This document shows positions 1 to 7,992 of a stretch of DNA of 64,000 nucleotides, in pieces. Origin of the DNA: Xenorhabdus mauleonii (lineage in GTDB: Bacteria; Pseudomonadota; Gammaproteobacteria; Enterobacterales; Enterobacteriaceae). The notes below the pieces were generated by a model, which saw only the letters and a program-made list of their open reading frames with translations, did not search any database and had not been told where the DNA came from. The stretch lies in assembly GCF_900113945.1 (NCBI RefSeq), contig NZ_FORG01000001.1, forward strand, positions 124,001 to 188,000, given 5' to 3'. A program made the translations under genes and the position numbers. Every line of letters starts with the position of its first letter. Positions within the stretch are counted from its first letter, which is position 1.

Positions 1-1735
1 TTTTCAATAGTTCGGGCTTCAGATGGTGGTAACGTGCCAGCAATAAAATAGTTTCCTGTTTCGTGACATATCCACTCATTTTATTGAGCAAGGCTTCCAG
101 TTGTTCTTCCGGTAAAATCACAACTGATTTTTTATTACCTTTTGCCAGGCTATTTAGTGGCTTAACCAATTGATTCGGATTTTGCTGGATAAATCGGTTA
201 GCAATTTCGCCTATACGATCATTGAAACGATAAGTCGTATCCAAAGCACATTCCGTACCTTCGCCAAAATTAGCTGAAAATGCTGTCGTTAATGTTAATT
301 CGGCGCCACTGAAACGGTAAATTGCCTGCCAATCATCTCCCACCGCAAATAAGTGGCTTTGCTTGTTTTGGGCTTTCAATGCCGTTAATAAATTGGCTCT
401 GAGCGGTGAAATATCCTGAAACTCATCCACTAAAATATGTTTCCATGGGCTGATGAAACGCCCTTTTTGCAAAATATTCACGGCCTGATGGATTAAACCT
501 GAAAAATCAACCGCACCCTCAGACTTTAAGGCCGATTTCCAAGCCTTCAATAAAGGAGCCATAAGCCGTAAGCGTTTCTGGAAACTATCGGAATAAGCAG
601 CAGGTGTCTGTTCAGCCATATCTTTCTGGCTGCCGCCATGCATGCGCATCAATCCGAGCCAACGTTCCAGACGAACAGACAAGCGAGTTGCCAATTGTTT
701 ATCGTGCCAGTATTCGCCTTCTGGTACTTGCCAATCCAGTTCTTCATCCAACCATTCCCGCCAACCTTTTGCCTGTGCTTTTTTTTCTCCACACTGCTTT
801 TGCCATTCTTGAATAAGAAAGTCCCGGCGCTTTTGGGTATCTGTTTCCAACTCACTGATTTTAGGAGTCTTATTGCTACCTTGTTGAATTATATACAATG
901 CTAAGGCATGAAATGTTTTTGCTTTTATCGCGTTTGTTCCCAAACGGGCTTGAATACGTTCATTCATTTCATCGGCGGCCTGACGGCCAAAAGCCAGCAA
1001 TAAAATCTGCTCAGGAAGCGCTTGCTGACGCAATAGCAGCCATCCGGCGCGAGCAACTAAAACAGACGTTTTTCCGCTCCCTGCTCCAGCCAAAACCAGA
1101 ATATTTCTTTCACCGTTAATCACTGCCTGGCACTGGGAGCGATTAAGTGGTGAGGTTTCTACGGTTCGGAAAAATTCGTCATATTGTGCCAACGTGCGAT
1201 CAACCCATTGCTGGTTGATGGTTTGAAGTATTTTTTTTCCTTCATTCAACCAACTCAGGCAAATCTGGTAATTCTCACGACAATTTTCAAATTGTTCAAT
1301 TCGTTGTAATGGCAGAGGCAGAGCCTGAAATGTTTCTTGAATTTGTTGCTGCACTGCCACTAAGTCAGAATTCTTTAGCCAACGATTTTGCTGCTCTATT
1401 TCATTGATTTCATTTATTTGTGAAGCCAGAACATCAGCACTGACATCACTCATATCAGTGCTCCATTTTTGCCATTCCCTCAGTAAGTAATGATAAAATC
1501 CCTGAGTTTGTTGCCATTCTGTACCATGCAAACGAACCACTTTTCCTTCAGGCAATTCAAATTCCAGTTCCCCCCAAACAATCCCTCGCTTACACTGAAT
1601 ACCAATTAGTTGATTAAATGGAATAAGGTACTGGTGTTTGTCACCGCTGACTTCGATGCCAGCATTAAGTAAGCGCACCCGATTATAAGGATGCTGTGCG
1701 AGGCGTTGGCCGATTTGCGTTGATTTTAGTTCCAT
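1..1735 (-). CDS. helD: DNA helicase IV, partial (3' end outside window)
   Basis: Superfamily 1 (UvrD/Rep-like) ATP-dependent 3'-5' DNA helicase acting in the cytoplasm on recombination and repair intermediates. I translated the complement by eye: it opens MELKSTQIGQRLAQHPYN, very close to E. coli helicase IV. Walker A GAGSGKT lies at about residues 217-223, followed by the SF1 motifs VDEFQDISP and DDWQAIYRFSGA. About 578 codons are inside the window; the E. coli protein has 684 residues, so roughly the last 105 are missing. The chosen ATG matches the E. coli N-terminus, but in-frame ATGs at 1741 and 1750 also exist and the one at 1750 has a closer AGG. It is divergent from yccS with only 67 bases between; yccF, which sits between them in E. 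coli, is absent. No frameshift was seen. Confidence 0.93.
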   Translation of the reverse strand, partial: MELKSTQIGQRLAQHPYNRVRLLNAGIEVSGDKHQYLIPFNQLIGIQCKRGIVWGELEFELPEGKVVRLHGTEWQQTQGFYHYLLREWQKWSTDMSDVSADVLASQINEINEIEQQNRWLKNSDLVAVQQQIQETFQALPLPLQRIEQFENCRENYQICLSWLNEGKKILQTINQQWVDRTLAQYDEFFRTVETSPLNRSQCQAVINGERNILVLAGAGSGKTSVLVARAGWLLLRQQALPEQILLLAFGRQAADEMNERIQARLGTNAIKAKTFHALALYIIQQGSNKTPKISELETDTQKRRDFLIQEWQKQCGEKKAQAKGWREWLDEELDWQVPEGEYWHDKQLATRLSVRLERWLGLMRMHGGSQKDMAEQTPAAYSDSFQKRLRLMAPLLKAWKSALKSEGAVDFSGLIHQAVNILQKGRFISPWKHILVDEFQDISPLRANLLTALKAQNKQSHLFAVGDDWQAIYRFSGAELTLTTAFSANFGEGTECALDTTYRFNDRIGEIANRFIQQNPNQLVKPLNSLAKGNKKSVVILPEEQLEALLNKMSGYVTKQETILLLARYHHLKPELLK

Positions 1736-1802
1736 TGTCATGGGCACCATACCTGAAAGTTGTTGAACTACTTCATCACGTAAATGTTGTTAGGGGTATT
1801 TT

Positions 1803-3992
1803 GTGCTAACGGTTTTATCCAGCTCCCGTCATTTTCTGTATAACAGTCATGTCCTCTATTATATCCGTATATTCATTGCACTGACAGGAACTACCCTCGT
1901 GCCTTGGCTATTGGGAGAAGAGCTTAAAATAACAATTCCTCTGTTATTGGGCGTGGTTGCGGCAGCATTAACAGATTTAGATGATCGTTTAGTGGGGCGC
2001 CTGCGTAATCTTATCATTACCTTAATTTCTTTCTTTGCAGCTTCAGCCTCGATCACATTATTGTTTCCCTATCCGTGGCTGTTCATTATTGGGTTGGCAA
2101 TATCCACTTGTGGTTTTATTCTGCTTGGAGCATTGGGACAGCGCTACGCAACCATTGCCTTTGGCGCTTTATTAATCGCCATTTATACCATGCTTGGCTC
2201 ATCAATATTTCCTCTCTGGTATCAACAACCTGTACTGCTGCTTATTGGCGCCATCTGGTATAACTTACTGACATTAACAGGTCATTTGCTTTTCCCTATC
2301 CGTCCCTTGCAGGAAAATTTGGCGCGGTGTTACCAGCAACTTTCATCTTATCTCTATGCAAAAGCCAATCTTTTTGACCCCGATTCAGACGCTGAGGAAT
2401 ATAAACAGTCCATGTTTGATGTTGCCATGGCGAACAGTGCGTTAGTCACGACACTCAATCAAGCAAAAATTTCTTTACTTAGCCGGTTAAAAGGTGACCG
2501 AGGGCAACGAGGCACCCGCCGTACATTACATTATTATTTTGTGGCGCAAGATATTCATGAACGAGCCAGTTCATCGCATATTCAGTATCAAAAATTAAGA
2601 GAAGTTTTTCGCCACAGCGATATTATGTTTCGTATTCAACGATTACTTTCCATGCAAGCCCGGGCATGTGGACAAGTATCGCAATCAATCATTCTGCATA
2701 AACAATATCAGCATAATCCACGCTTTGAAAATGCATTCAATTATCTTGAAAGCTCTCTTGAGCGTTTGAAACACAATCAAATCAATAGCGCTAAAATAAT
2801 GGCATTTGATAATTTGCTAAAAAACCTACGCGCAATTGATACTCAATTATCCGGATTAAGCTCTGATCAGTACTTACTTTTCCAAAATACTTCATCAACC
2901 GATAAATCAGAAGAAACTCAATTATCTGATGAGGATTTAACTGGCTGGCGTGATATATGGTTTAGGATCAAAAGTAATTTAACACCAAAATCTGCTTTGT
3001 TTCGCCATGCGATCCGGATGTCTGTCCTGCTGTGTACTGGCTATGCCATTATTCAACTTTTTGATATACAGCGTGGATATTGGATCTTGCTGACAAGTTT
3101 GTTTGTCTGCCAACCTAATTATAGTGCCACCCGCCGCCGTTTGGCCCTTCGTGTTATTGGTACATTAGCCGGCATTTTACTTGGCCTGCCCATCCTTTAT
3201 TTCGTACCTTCCATTGAAGGACAATTAGTATTAATTGTCATCTCAGGCGTTTTATTCTTTGCCTTCCGCAATAGCCAATATGCACATGCAACATTATTTA
3301 TCACATTACTGGTATTGTTGAGTTTCAACTTATTAGGTGAAGGTTTTGAAGTTGCATTGCCAAGGGTTATTGATACATTAATAGGTTGTGGTATTGCTTT
3401 ACTTGCCGTCAGTTTCATCTGGCCAGATTGGAAATTCCGCCAATTACCTCAAGTCATTAACCGGACAATGAACGCCAATTGCCGTTATCTGAATGCGATT
3501 TTAGTGCAATATCATCAAGGTAAGAATAATAGCCTTGATTATCGAGTCGCTCGCCGTGATGCCCATAATTGTGATGCAGAACTGGCGTCCGTTATTTCAA
3601 ATATGGCATCAGAACCCAAAAATTACCGTATTTCTCAAGAGGCTGCGTTTCGTTTATTGTGCCTTAATCATACAATGCTGAGTTATATTTCTGCATTGGG
3701 TGCTCATCGAGAAAAGCTCAATGATAACGCCATTCTGAATATTCTTAATGATGTAATTCATCAAGTTAAATCCATAGAAGGCCAAATGAATAGTGAGGCA
3801 TTGCAATTTACGGTGAATAACTTAATTGAAAAAATTAATCTATTATCTTCTGAAAGCAGTAACAAGATCTCCCCCGCATTACAGCAAGCCGCATTACATC
3901 AGATAATATTCCAGCAAATAACCTTATTGGCTGAATTACTGCCTGAATTAGTTAGTTTAACAAAGCAAATTAACGCCCAAGAAAATTTTTAG
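1803..3992 (+). CDS. yccS: FUSC-family inner membrane protein YccS
   Basis: Integral inner-membrane protein of the fusaric-acid-resistance/AaeB-like FUSC family; the transported substrate is not established. The 729-residue product is slightly longer than the roughly 717-720 residues of E. coli YccS and matches it throughout, for example AALTDLDDRLVGRLRNLI near the N-terminus and HGYWILLTSLFVCQPNY-like sequence at the start of the second half. It shows the family's two hydrophobic blocks, about residues 20-165 and 400-530, each followed by a long cytoplasmic helical region. Translation starts at GTG, with AGGGG about seven bases upstream. A perfect hairpin follows the stop codon. It appears to be a single-gene unit divergent from helD. 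Confidence 0.93.
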   Translation: MLTVLSSSRHFLYNSHVLYYIRIFIALTGTTLVPWLLGEELKITIPLLLGVVAAALTDLDDRLVGRLRNLIITLISFFAASASITLLFPYPWLFIIGLAISTCGFILLGALGQRYATIAFGALLIAIYTMLGSSIFPLWYQQPVLLLIGAIWYNLLTLTGHLLFPIRPLQENLARCYQQLSSYLYAKANLFDPDSDAEEYKQSMFDVAMANSALVTTLNQAKISLLSRLKGDRGQRGTRRTLHYYFVAQDIHERASSSHIQYQKLREVFRHSDIMFRIQRLLSMQARACGQVSQSIILHKQYQHNPRFENAFNYLESSLERLKHNQINSAKIMAFDNLLKNLRAIDTQLSGLSSDQYLLFQNTSSTDKSEETQLSDEDLTGWRDIWFRIKSNLTPKSALFRHAIRMSVLLCTGYAIIQLFDIQRGYWILLTSLFVCQPNYSATRRRLALRVIGTLAGILLGLPILYFVPSIEGQLVLIVISGVLFFAFRNSQYAHATLFITLLVLLSFNLLGEGFEVALPRVIDTLIGCGIALLAVSFIWPDWKFRQLPQVINRTMNANCRYLNAILVQYHQGKNNSLDYRVARRDAHNCDAELASVISNMASEPKNYRISQEAAFRLLCLNHTMLSYISALGAHREKLNDNAILNILNDVIHQVKSIEGQMNSEALQFTVNNLIEKINLLSSESSNKISPALQQAALHQIIFQQITLLAELLPELVSLTKQINAQENF

Positions 3993-4000
3993 CTTGTGAT

Positions 4001-4026
4001 TCGTTAGGGGAAAATTCCCCTAACGA
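4001..4026 (+). terminator. hairpin after yccS
   Basis: Perfect 10-bp inverted repeat TCGTTAGGGG / CCCCTAACGA with loop AAAATT, beginning nine bases after the yccS stop. The strong stem suggests a transcription end, but the downstream T-run is poor, so efficiency is uncertain. Confidence 0.5.
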
Positions 4027-4084
4027 TCTAATAAATAAAGTTTAATGAAACTATATATCATCAAAAAACTTATACTGCACCGTT

Positions 4085-4215
4085 GTATCCCATAGATTCA
4101 AGTTATGTCGAGTTAACAAAGAAATGGTAAGCTCGTCACAAATGAATTTGGGCAGTTAAATAGTGGTTTCCGCTGAAAGACAAGAGCCATTCATCTATCC
4201 CCAAGAACATAAGAA
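4085..4215. repeat. decayed ERIC-like intergenic repeat
   Basis: The left part reads TATCCCATAGATTCAAGTT, resembling the ERIC terminus (TATACCC...TTCAAGTTGCAG). The far part reads ATCCCCAAGAACATAAG, resembling the ERIC core ATCCCCAGGAGC. The middle is diverged or has an insertion. The assignment rests on remembered consensus sequence and on similarity to the copy at 35588-35632. Confidence 0.5.
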
Positions 4216-4267
4216 ATATAATTAGCTGTATTTTTATAAAATAGTGGTTGGAGGCACAAATCCAGCC

Positions 4268-4289
4268 AAAAATAGGGGCTATGCCCCTA
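4268..4289 (-). terminator. intrinsic terminator of sxy
   Basis: Seven-bp stem TAGGGGC / GCCCCTA with a three-base loop. On the minus strand it is followed directly by five T residues. It sits just past the sxy stop codon. Confidence 0.75.
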
Positions 4290-4304
4290 CTCACCCAATA
4301 TCAC

Positions 4305-4931
4305 TTACGATGAGTGATAATCTGAATTTTGGTGAACCAGTTCACTATGCCAGCTGATGAGTTCTTCACGCAACTGCTCCGGTAATACTGCAACATGGCA
4401 CCCTTCTATCGCTCCTGCTAACGCAAGTAATAAACTGATACTGGTTTTTTTTCTATGCTGTTGTAGCCTAAGGTAAGCTACCTTTGCCCCTAATATTCGT
4501 AATTCTTCTACTTTAGAGATACCTACTTTCCATAATTGCCTCTCTAAAGCTATTCCTAAATTAGGAAGATCTTTGAGCCTGAGAGGTACATTTTGTCTAT
4601 CGATAATTTCTTCCATGGTATATCTATAAGCCAAATGTACATATTCAGATAATTGTTTTTGATCTCGCCAGAGTGATTCATTGACTCGGTAATAGCGTAA
4701 GGTCACAGGTATCCCCCTTTTTGAATAAATAAATTTTTCCATACCTCTGGCCTTAAATAATATTTCTGCGTTACTATTTCCTCGTAAATAAAGTTCCCCA
4801 TCAGAACTGATGGCAAACAACACACCATCAATTAATAATCCAATGCCACCGAATTGAGATTTTTTCTTAAGCTTTCCTAGTGAAGATACGCCGTGTTGCA
4901 ATTGAGCAAAACGAGTTCCCGATAAAAACAT
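4305..4931 (-). CDS. sxy: Sxy/TfoX competence and CRP-S regulon co-activator
   Basis: Sxy (TfoX) works with cAMP-CRP at CRP-S promoters to switch on DNA-uptake genes in gamma-proteobacteria. The 208-residue product has the TfoX N-terminal fold (QFGGIGLLIDGVLFAISSDGELYLR) and the C-terminal helix-hairpin-helix-like region (LKDLPNLGIALERQLWKVGISKVEELRILGAK is the matching span, given here as residue region about 115-150). It aligns well with E. coli Sxy. An in-frame start at 4952 is possible, but the ATG at 4931 is preferred because GGAG lies about eight bases upstream. A weak CRP-S-like site lies farther upstream, in the gap shared with sulA. It is convergent with yccS and divergent from sulA, as in E. 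coli. Confidence 0.9.
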   Translation of the reverse strand: MFLSGTRFAQLQHGVSSLGKLKKKSQFGGIGLLIDGVLFAISSDGELYLRGNSNAEILFKARGMEKFIYSKRGIPVTLRYYRVNESLWRDQKQLSEYVHLAYRYTMEEIIDRQNVPLRLKDLPNLGIALERQLWKVGISKVEELRILGAKVAYLRLQQHRKKTSISLLLALAGAIEGCHVAVLPEQLREELISWHSELVHQNSDYHSS

Positions 4932-5083
4932 CTTTATCACTCCATGAATCACTTTCCAAAGTAATGTTTAGTCAAGTCTGTTATTAATAAAATAGATAAC
5001 AAGAACAAGTAATTAAAACCATACGCAAACTATTTCCAACTGCCAATCGTTAAGTCAGAAAAATCCTAATTTCTGTGAAATTT

Positions 5084-5099
5084 TGCGAAGCGCTTTGAA
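5084..5099. promoter_or_regulatory. possible CRP-S site upstream of sxy
   Basis: TGCGAAGCGCTTTGAA has one perfect CRP-S half site (TGCGA) and a poor second half (expected TCGCA), flanked by T- and A-runs as in known CRP-S sites. E. coli sxy is reported to be autoactivated through such a site. It lies about 150 bases upstream of the sxy start and about 35 bases upstream of the sulA LexA box. Weak candidate. Confidence 0.3.
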
Positions 5100-5134
5100 A
5101 AAAAGAAACTTGCTTTTAATCAAATAGCGTTATA

Positions 5135-5150
5135 CTGTATAAATAAACAG
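5135..5150. promoter_or_regulatory. LexA (SOS) box of sulA
   Basis: CTGTATAAATAAACAG fits the LexA consensus CTGT-N8-ACAG perfectly and extends as a palindrome to 5133-5152. It overlaps a plausible promoter (-35 TTGCTT at 5110, -10 around TATACTGT at 5131-5138) and lies 20 bases upstream of the sulA start. This arrangement blocks transcription until SOS induction. Confidence 0.93.
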
Positions 5151-5170
5151 TATAGGTGGTGAGGAACATT

Positions 5171-5779
5171 ATGAGCATTCAATCATCGTGGGAATATTCC
5201 ACTCGAAAGAAAACAACAGCGACTAATGCAGATGCCAATACGATTATCCGTACAGATGACAATGAAGCAGTAAAAGAAAATAAAGCAGACAAAACATTGG
5301 TTGGAATAACCATGAAAAAACTGCCTGTTACCGAAGCGTCCTTATGCCTTTTACATGTTGCAAAAGGGATGGTCAGTGAATTTATTTACAATGAACGCCA
5401 ATCTGTCATTAATCATGTTCTGCTTCCTTTATTACGCCAGTCTGGCAAGGAAGATAGGTGGCTACTTTGGGTCACGCCCAATAAAAGGCTATGTCGTCAA
5501 TGGTTGGCAAGTTCAGGGCTTCCTTTAAATAAGGTTATACAGCTAAATCAAATTCGCCCTATCGATTCAATTAATGCGATGGAAAAAGCATTGGCAAGTG
5601 GTAACTATAGTGTCGTATTGGGGTGGCTGCCTGAATTGTCTCAACATGAAATAAATAAATTGCATCAGGCTGCACAAAAAGGAACTTCGCTCGGTTTCAT
5701 TATGCGTCCGCAAAATTTGGTACACCAATTTATGCCGGAATCAAATAGGTTACAAATTTACTCTAATTACTATCATTGA
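5171..5779 (+). CDS. sulA: SOS cell division inhibitor SulA
   Basis: SulA binds FtsZ and blocks Z-ring assembly during the SOS response; in E. coli it is removed by Lon protease. The 202-residue product matches E. coli SulA (169 residues) from about residue 70 onward: SEFIYNERQ, VLLPLLRQSG, WLLWVTPNKRL, ASGLPLNKVIQLNQI, NYSVVLGWLPE, GFIMRP, and the ending SNYYH, which fits the C-terminal tail needed for Lon recognition. The N-terminal 60 residues or so are longer and unlike E. coli. The ATG at 5171 is chosen over 5156 because GAGG lies about seven bases upstream. A consensus LexA box controls it. The order sulA-ompA is conserved. Confidence 0.92.
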   Translation: MSIQSSWEYSTRKKTTATNADANTIIRTDDNEAVKENKADKTLVGITMKKLPVTEASLCLLHVAKGMVSEFIYNERQSVINHVLLPLLRQSGKEDRWLLWVTPNKRLCRQWLASSGLPLNKVIQLNQIRPIDSINAMEKALASGNYSVVLGWLPELSQHEINKLHQAAQKGTSLGFIMRPQNLVHQFMPESNRLQIYSNYYH

Positions 5780-5934
5780 CCGATATTAGGAATTATCTCA
5801 ATAATTTTTATAAAAAATCAGCTACTAAATGACAGCTACTCTTATTCATAATAAAAATCAATACATTAATATCTCTATTAATGTAAATATTCGTCAAAAA
5901 TATATAAGTTTTGTAGCCTCGAAATTAAAAATTT

Positions 5935-5950
5935 TGTGCCATGAGTCACA
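5935..5950. promoter_or_regulatory. candidate CRP site of ompA
   Basis: TGTGCCATGAGTCACA matches the CRP consensus TGTGA-N6-TCACA with one mismatch. It ends seven bases before the ompA -35 element. E. coli ompA is also cAMP-CRP responsive. Confidence 0.55.
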
Positions 5951-5956
5951 GTGTAC

Positions 5957-5984
5957 TTGTAACTTTTTAAGTTCGTTGTAGACT
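5957..5984 (+). promoter_or_regulatory. ompA promoter
   Basis: -35 TTGTAA at 5957-5962 and -10 TAGACT at 5979-5984 with a 16-base spacer. The block GTTGTAGACTTTACA is the same as in the E. coli ompA promoter. The predicted transcript starts near 5990. Confidence 0.75.
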
Positions 5985-6135
5985 TTACAGAGTTTAGGTA
6001 CTTGTACTCTTCACCCTTATATTTCAGGAGATATATCCTGACCGAAGTAGGGGTACCTGACAAAACATTTTAACCAATGGCTAATAATAAGGCTTTCAAA
6101 GCCAATTGCCTATTTGGATGATAACGAGGCGTAAA

Positions 6136-7254
6136 ATGAAGAAGACAGCTATCGCAGTAGCAGTGGCAGTGGCAGCTTTCACAACTGCTGCCCAAGCAGC
6201 TCCAAAGGACAATACCTGGTATACTGGTGCTAAGTTAGGTTGGTCTCAATACCATGACGTAAATTTCTACGGTAATGGTTACGATAACCGAATTGGCAAT
6301 GGTTCTACCCATAAAAGTCAGCTAGGTGCTGGTGCTTATGTCGGTTATCAAGCAAATCCATACCTGGGTTTTGAACTGGGTTACGATTGGCTGGGACGCA
6401 TGCCTTATAAGGGCAGCATCAATAATGGTGCTTTCCGTGCTCAAGGCGTTCAACTGGCAACTAAATTGAGCTATCCAGTAATGGATAATCTGGATGTCTA
6501 TACTCGTTTGGGTGGTATGGTATGGCGTGCAGACTCTTCCGCAACTTACAATGCGAATGCACTGGGCGGAACTGGCGCGAAAGACCAACGCAGACTGAAA
6601 GACCATGATACCGGTGTTTCCCCTCTGGCTGCGGTTGGTGTTGAGTACGCATTGACTAAAAATCTGGCAACTCGCCTGGATTACCAATGGACCAATAACA
6701 TCGGTGATGCAACGACTGTTGGTGCCCGTCCAGACAACGGCATGCTGAGCCTCGGCGTATCCTACCGTTTCGGTCAAGATGAAGCGCCTGCTCCAGTTGT
6801 TGCACCTGTAGCGCCAGTGACTCCAGCTCCTACTGTTGAAAACAAGAGCTTCACTCTGCGTTCTGATGTCCTGTTCAATTTCAACAAATCAACGTTGAAA
6901 GAAGAAGGCAAGCAAGAGCTGAGTAATCTTTACAATCAACTGGCCAAGATTGATCCAACTCAAGGCAAAGTACTGGTAGTTGGTTACACCGACCGTATCG
7001 GTAGCCAGAATTACAACCTGCCACTGTCTCACAAACGTGCACAGTCTGTTGTAGATTACCTGGTTTCTAAAGGCATCCCAGCAGGTAGCATCCAAGCTGA
7101 AGGCCGCGGTAAAGATAGCCCAGTAACAGGTTCTACCTGTGACAACATTAAAGTTCGCGCTAAACTTATCGACTGTCTGGCACCAGATCGTCGCGTAGTT
7201 ATCAATATTCAGGGTACTAAAGAAGTTGTTACTCAACCAAAAGTAGCACAGTAA
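6136..7254 (+). CDS. ompA: outer membrane protein A
   Basis: Major outer-membrane protein that ties the outer membrane to peptidoglycan. The start [15 protein letters not shown] follows the conserved ribosome site ATAACGAGGCG; an ATG 30 bases upstream would spoil the signal peptide and is rejected. Signal peptidase cleavage is expected after AQA (about residue 21). Residues about 22-205 form the eight-stranded beta barrel, followed by a Pro/Ala/Val linker ([18 protein letters not shown]) and the OmpA-like peptidoglycan-binding domain with [19 protein letters not shown] and [12 protein letters not shown]. The product has 372 residues against 346 in E. coli, with the extra length mainly in surface loops and the C-terminal domain. 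A strong terminator follows. Confidence 0.97.
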   Translation: MKKTAIAVAVAVAAFTTAAQAAPKDNTWYTGAKLGWSQYHDVNFYGNGYDNRIGNGSTHKSQLGAGAYVGYQANPYLGFELGYDWLGRMPYKGSINNGAFRAQGVQLATKLSYPVMDNLDVYTRLGGMVWRADSSATYNANALGGTGAKDQRRLKDHDTGVSPLAAVGVEYALTKNLATRLDYQWTNNIGDATTVGARPDNGMLSLGVSYRFGQDEAPAPVVAPVAPVTPAPTVENKSFTLRSDVLFNFNKSTLKEEGKQELSNLYNQLAKIDPTQGKVLVVGYTDRIGSQNYNLPLSHKRAQSVVDYLVSKGIPAGSIQAEGRGKDSPVTGSTCDNIKVRAKLIDCLAPDRRVVINIQGTKEVVTQPKVAQ

Positions 7255-7275
7255 TATTGTCCTGAAAGAATTATC

Positions 7276-7303
7276 AAAAACCCCATTTCTTAATGGGGTT
7301 TTT
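7276..7303. terminator. intrinsic terminator of ompA, probably bidirectional
   Basis: Twelve-bp stem AAAAACCCCATT / AATGGGGTTTTT with a four-base loop. The T-run on one side serves ompA. The mirrored A-run would also serve convergent matP, which ends 37 bases away. Confidence 0.9.
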
Positions 7304-7339
7304 ATTTTGCCGTTCACTGTTTCGTTAATAGATAAAACT

Positions 7340-7789
7340 TTACTTCCCGAGTATGGCTTCCAAATCTTGCTTCAAGCTCGACATCTGATGAGCGTATTTC
7401 TCCCTATATTCAGCATCTTCCAGCAATTGCACGATGGTTTCAGATAGCGTATTGCCACGACGCCGGGAAAGAGCAGAAAGGCGCTGCCAAACATGGAAAT
7501 CCAAGTCGATGGATTTTTTGCGTGAATGTTGATGCTCTGCATTAAAGTGACGCTTACGTCGTGCCCGAATTGTTTGCTTCATCCGGTTAGTTAAATCTGG
7601 ATTCATATGCCGCGAAATCCATTTCAATACCTTGATTGGCTCTCGCTCTAACTTTATTAATTCTTCAACTGCATCCTGCGCTGCACTTTTTTCAATGTAT
7701 TTAGTAATCGGCTCATTTTCGCGGTGTTTTTTTACCAAATATGCCCATTTCCAGCCACATTCCAGATTTTCCAATTGTTGATATTTCAT
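7340..7789 (-). CDS. matP: macrodomain Ter protein MatP
   Basis: MatP binds matS sites and organises the terminus region of the chromosome; in E. coli it also contacts ZapB and excludes MukBEF from Ter. The 149-residue product is the usual length and carries the family signatures: N-terminal [30 protein letters not shown] sequence (here residues 1-26), central [19 protein letters not shown] with the ribbon-helix-helix, and a C-terminal coiled-coil segment. A site with one mismatch to matS lies 12 bases upstream of the start codon, which could allow self-regulation (inference). It is convergent with ompA and divergent from lonH, as in E. coli. Confidence 0.96.
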   Translation of the reverse strand: MKYQQLENLECGWKWAYLVKKHRENEPITKYIEKSAAQDAVEELIKLEREPIKVLKWISRHMNPDLTNRMKQTIRARRKRHFNAEHQHSRKKSIDLDFHVWQRLSALSRRRGNTLSETIVQLLEDAEYREKYAHQMSSLKQDLEAILGK

Positions 7790-7800
7790 TTTATCTCTCA

Positions 7801-7813
7801 GTGACAGCGTAAC
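7801..7813. promoter_or_regulatory. near-consensus matS site upstream of matP
   Basis: GTGACAGCGTAAC matches matS (GTGACRNYGTCAC) at 12 of 13 positions. It lies immediately upstream of the matP start, within its likely promoter or leader. A chance match is possible: I estimate about 0.5 one-mismatch sites per 64 kb in random sequence. Confidence 0.4.
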
Positions 7814-7992
7814 TTAAATTAAGCATAGCAATTATTTCTTAAGATTGCTCATGGCAACACAGAATATTGGCGTATTTTACAAGCAATAAATGCATTAACT
7901 CAAATGTCGTCTCTTTCAAGATTCTTGCATGTTGGTTCATTGTCTAATCTTGTATAATAAATGTTTCCTTTTCACTATATGTAGCTATCACT

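Larger units (their letters stand above)
3993..4304. other. gene-free gap between yccS and sxy
   Basis: No credible coding region on either strand. The gap holds the yccS hairpin, a decayed ERIC-like repeat and the sxy terminator, each listed separately. It lies between convergent genes, so no promoter is needed here. Confidence 0.7.
5780..6135 (+). other. ompA control region and long leader
   Basis: No coding region is supported. The stretch contains the tail of the sulA transcript, a CRP-like site, the ompA promoter and an ompA leader of about 145 bases. The last part (TTTGGATGATAACGAGGCG) is nearly identical to the E. coli ompA ribosome-binding region, the segment the small RNA MicA pairs with in E. 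coli. Confidence 0.75.

Noticed and set aside
5878-6063. 61-codon minus-strand frame upstream of ompA
   Set aside because: It covers the ompA promoter and leader, which are recognisable as regulatory DNA.
6322-6777. 151-codon open frame antisense to ompA
   Set aside because: A frame shadow of highly biased ompA codons; the + strand gene is certain.
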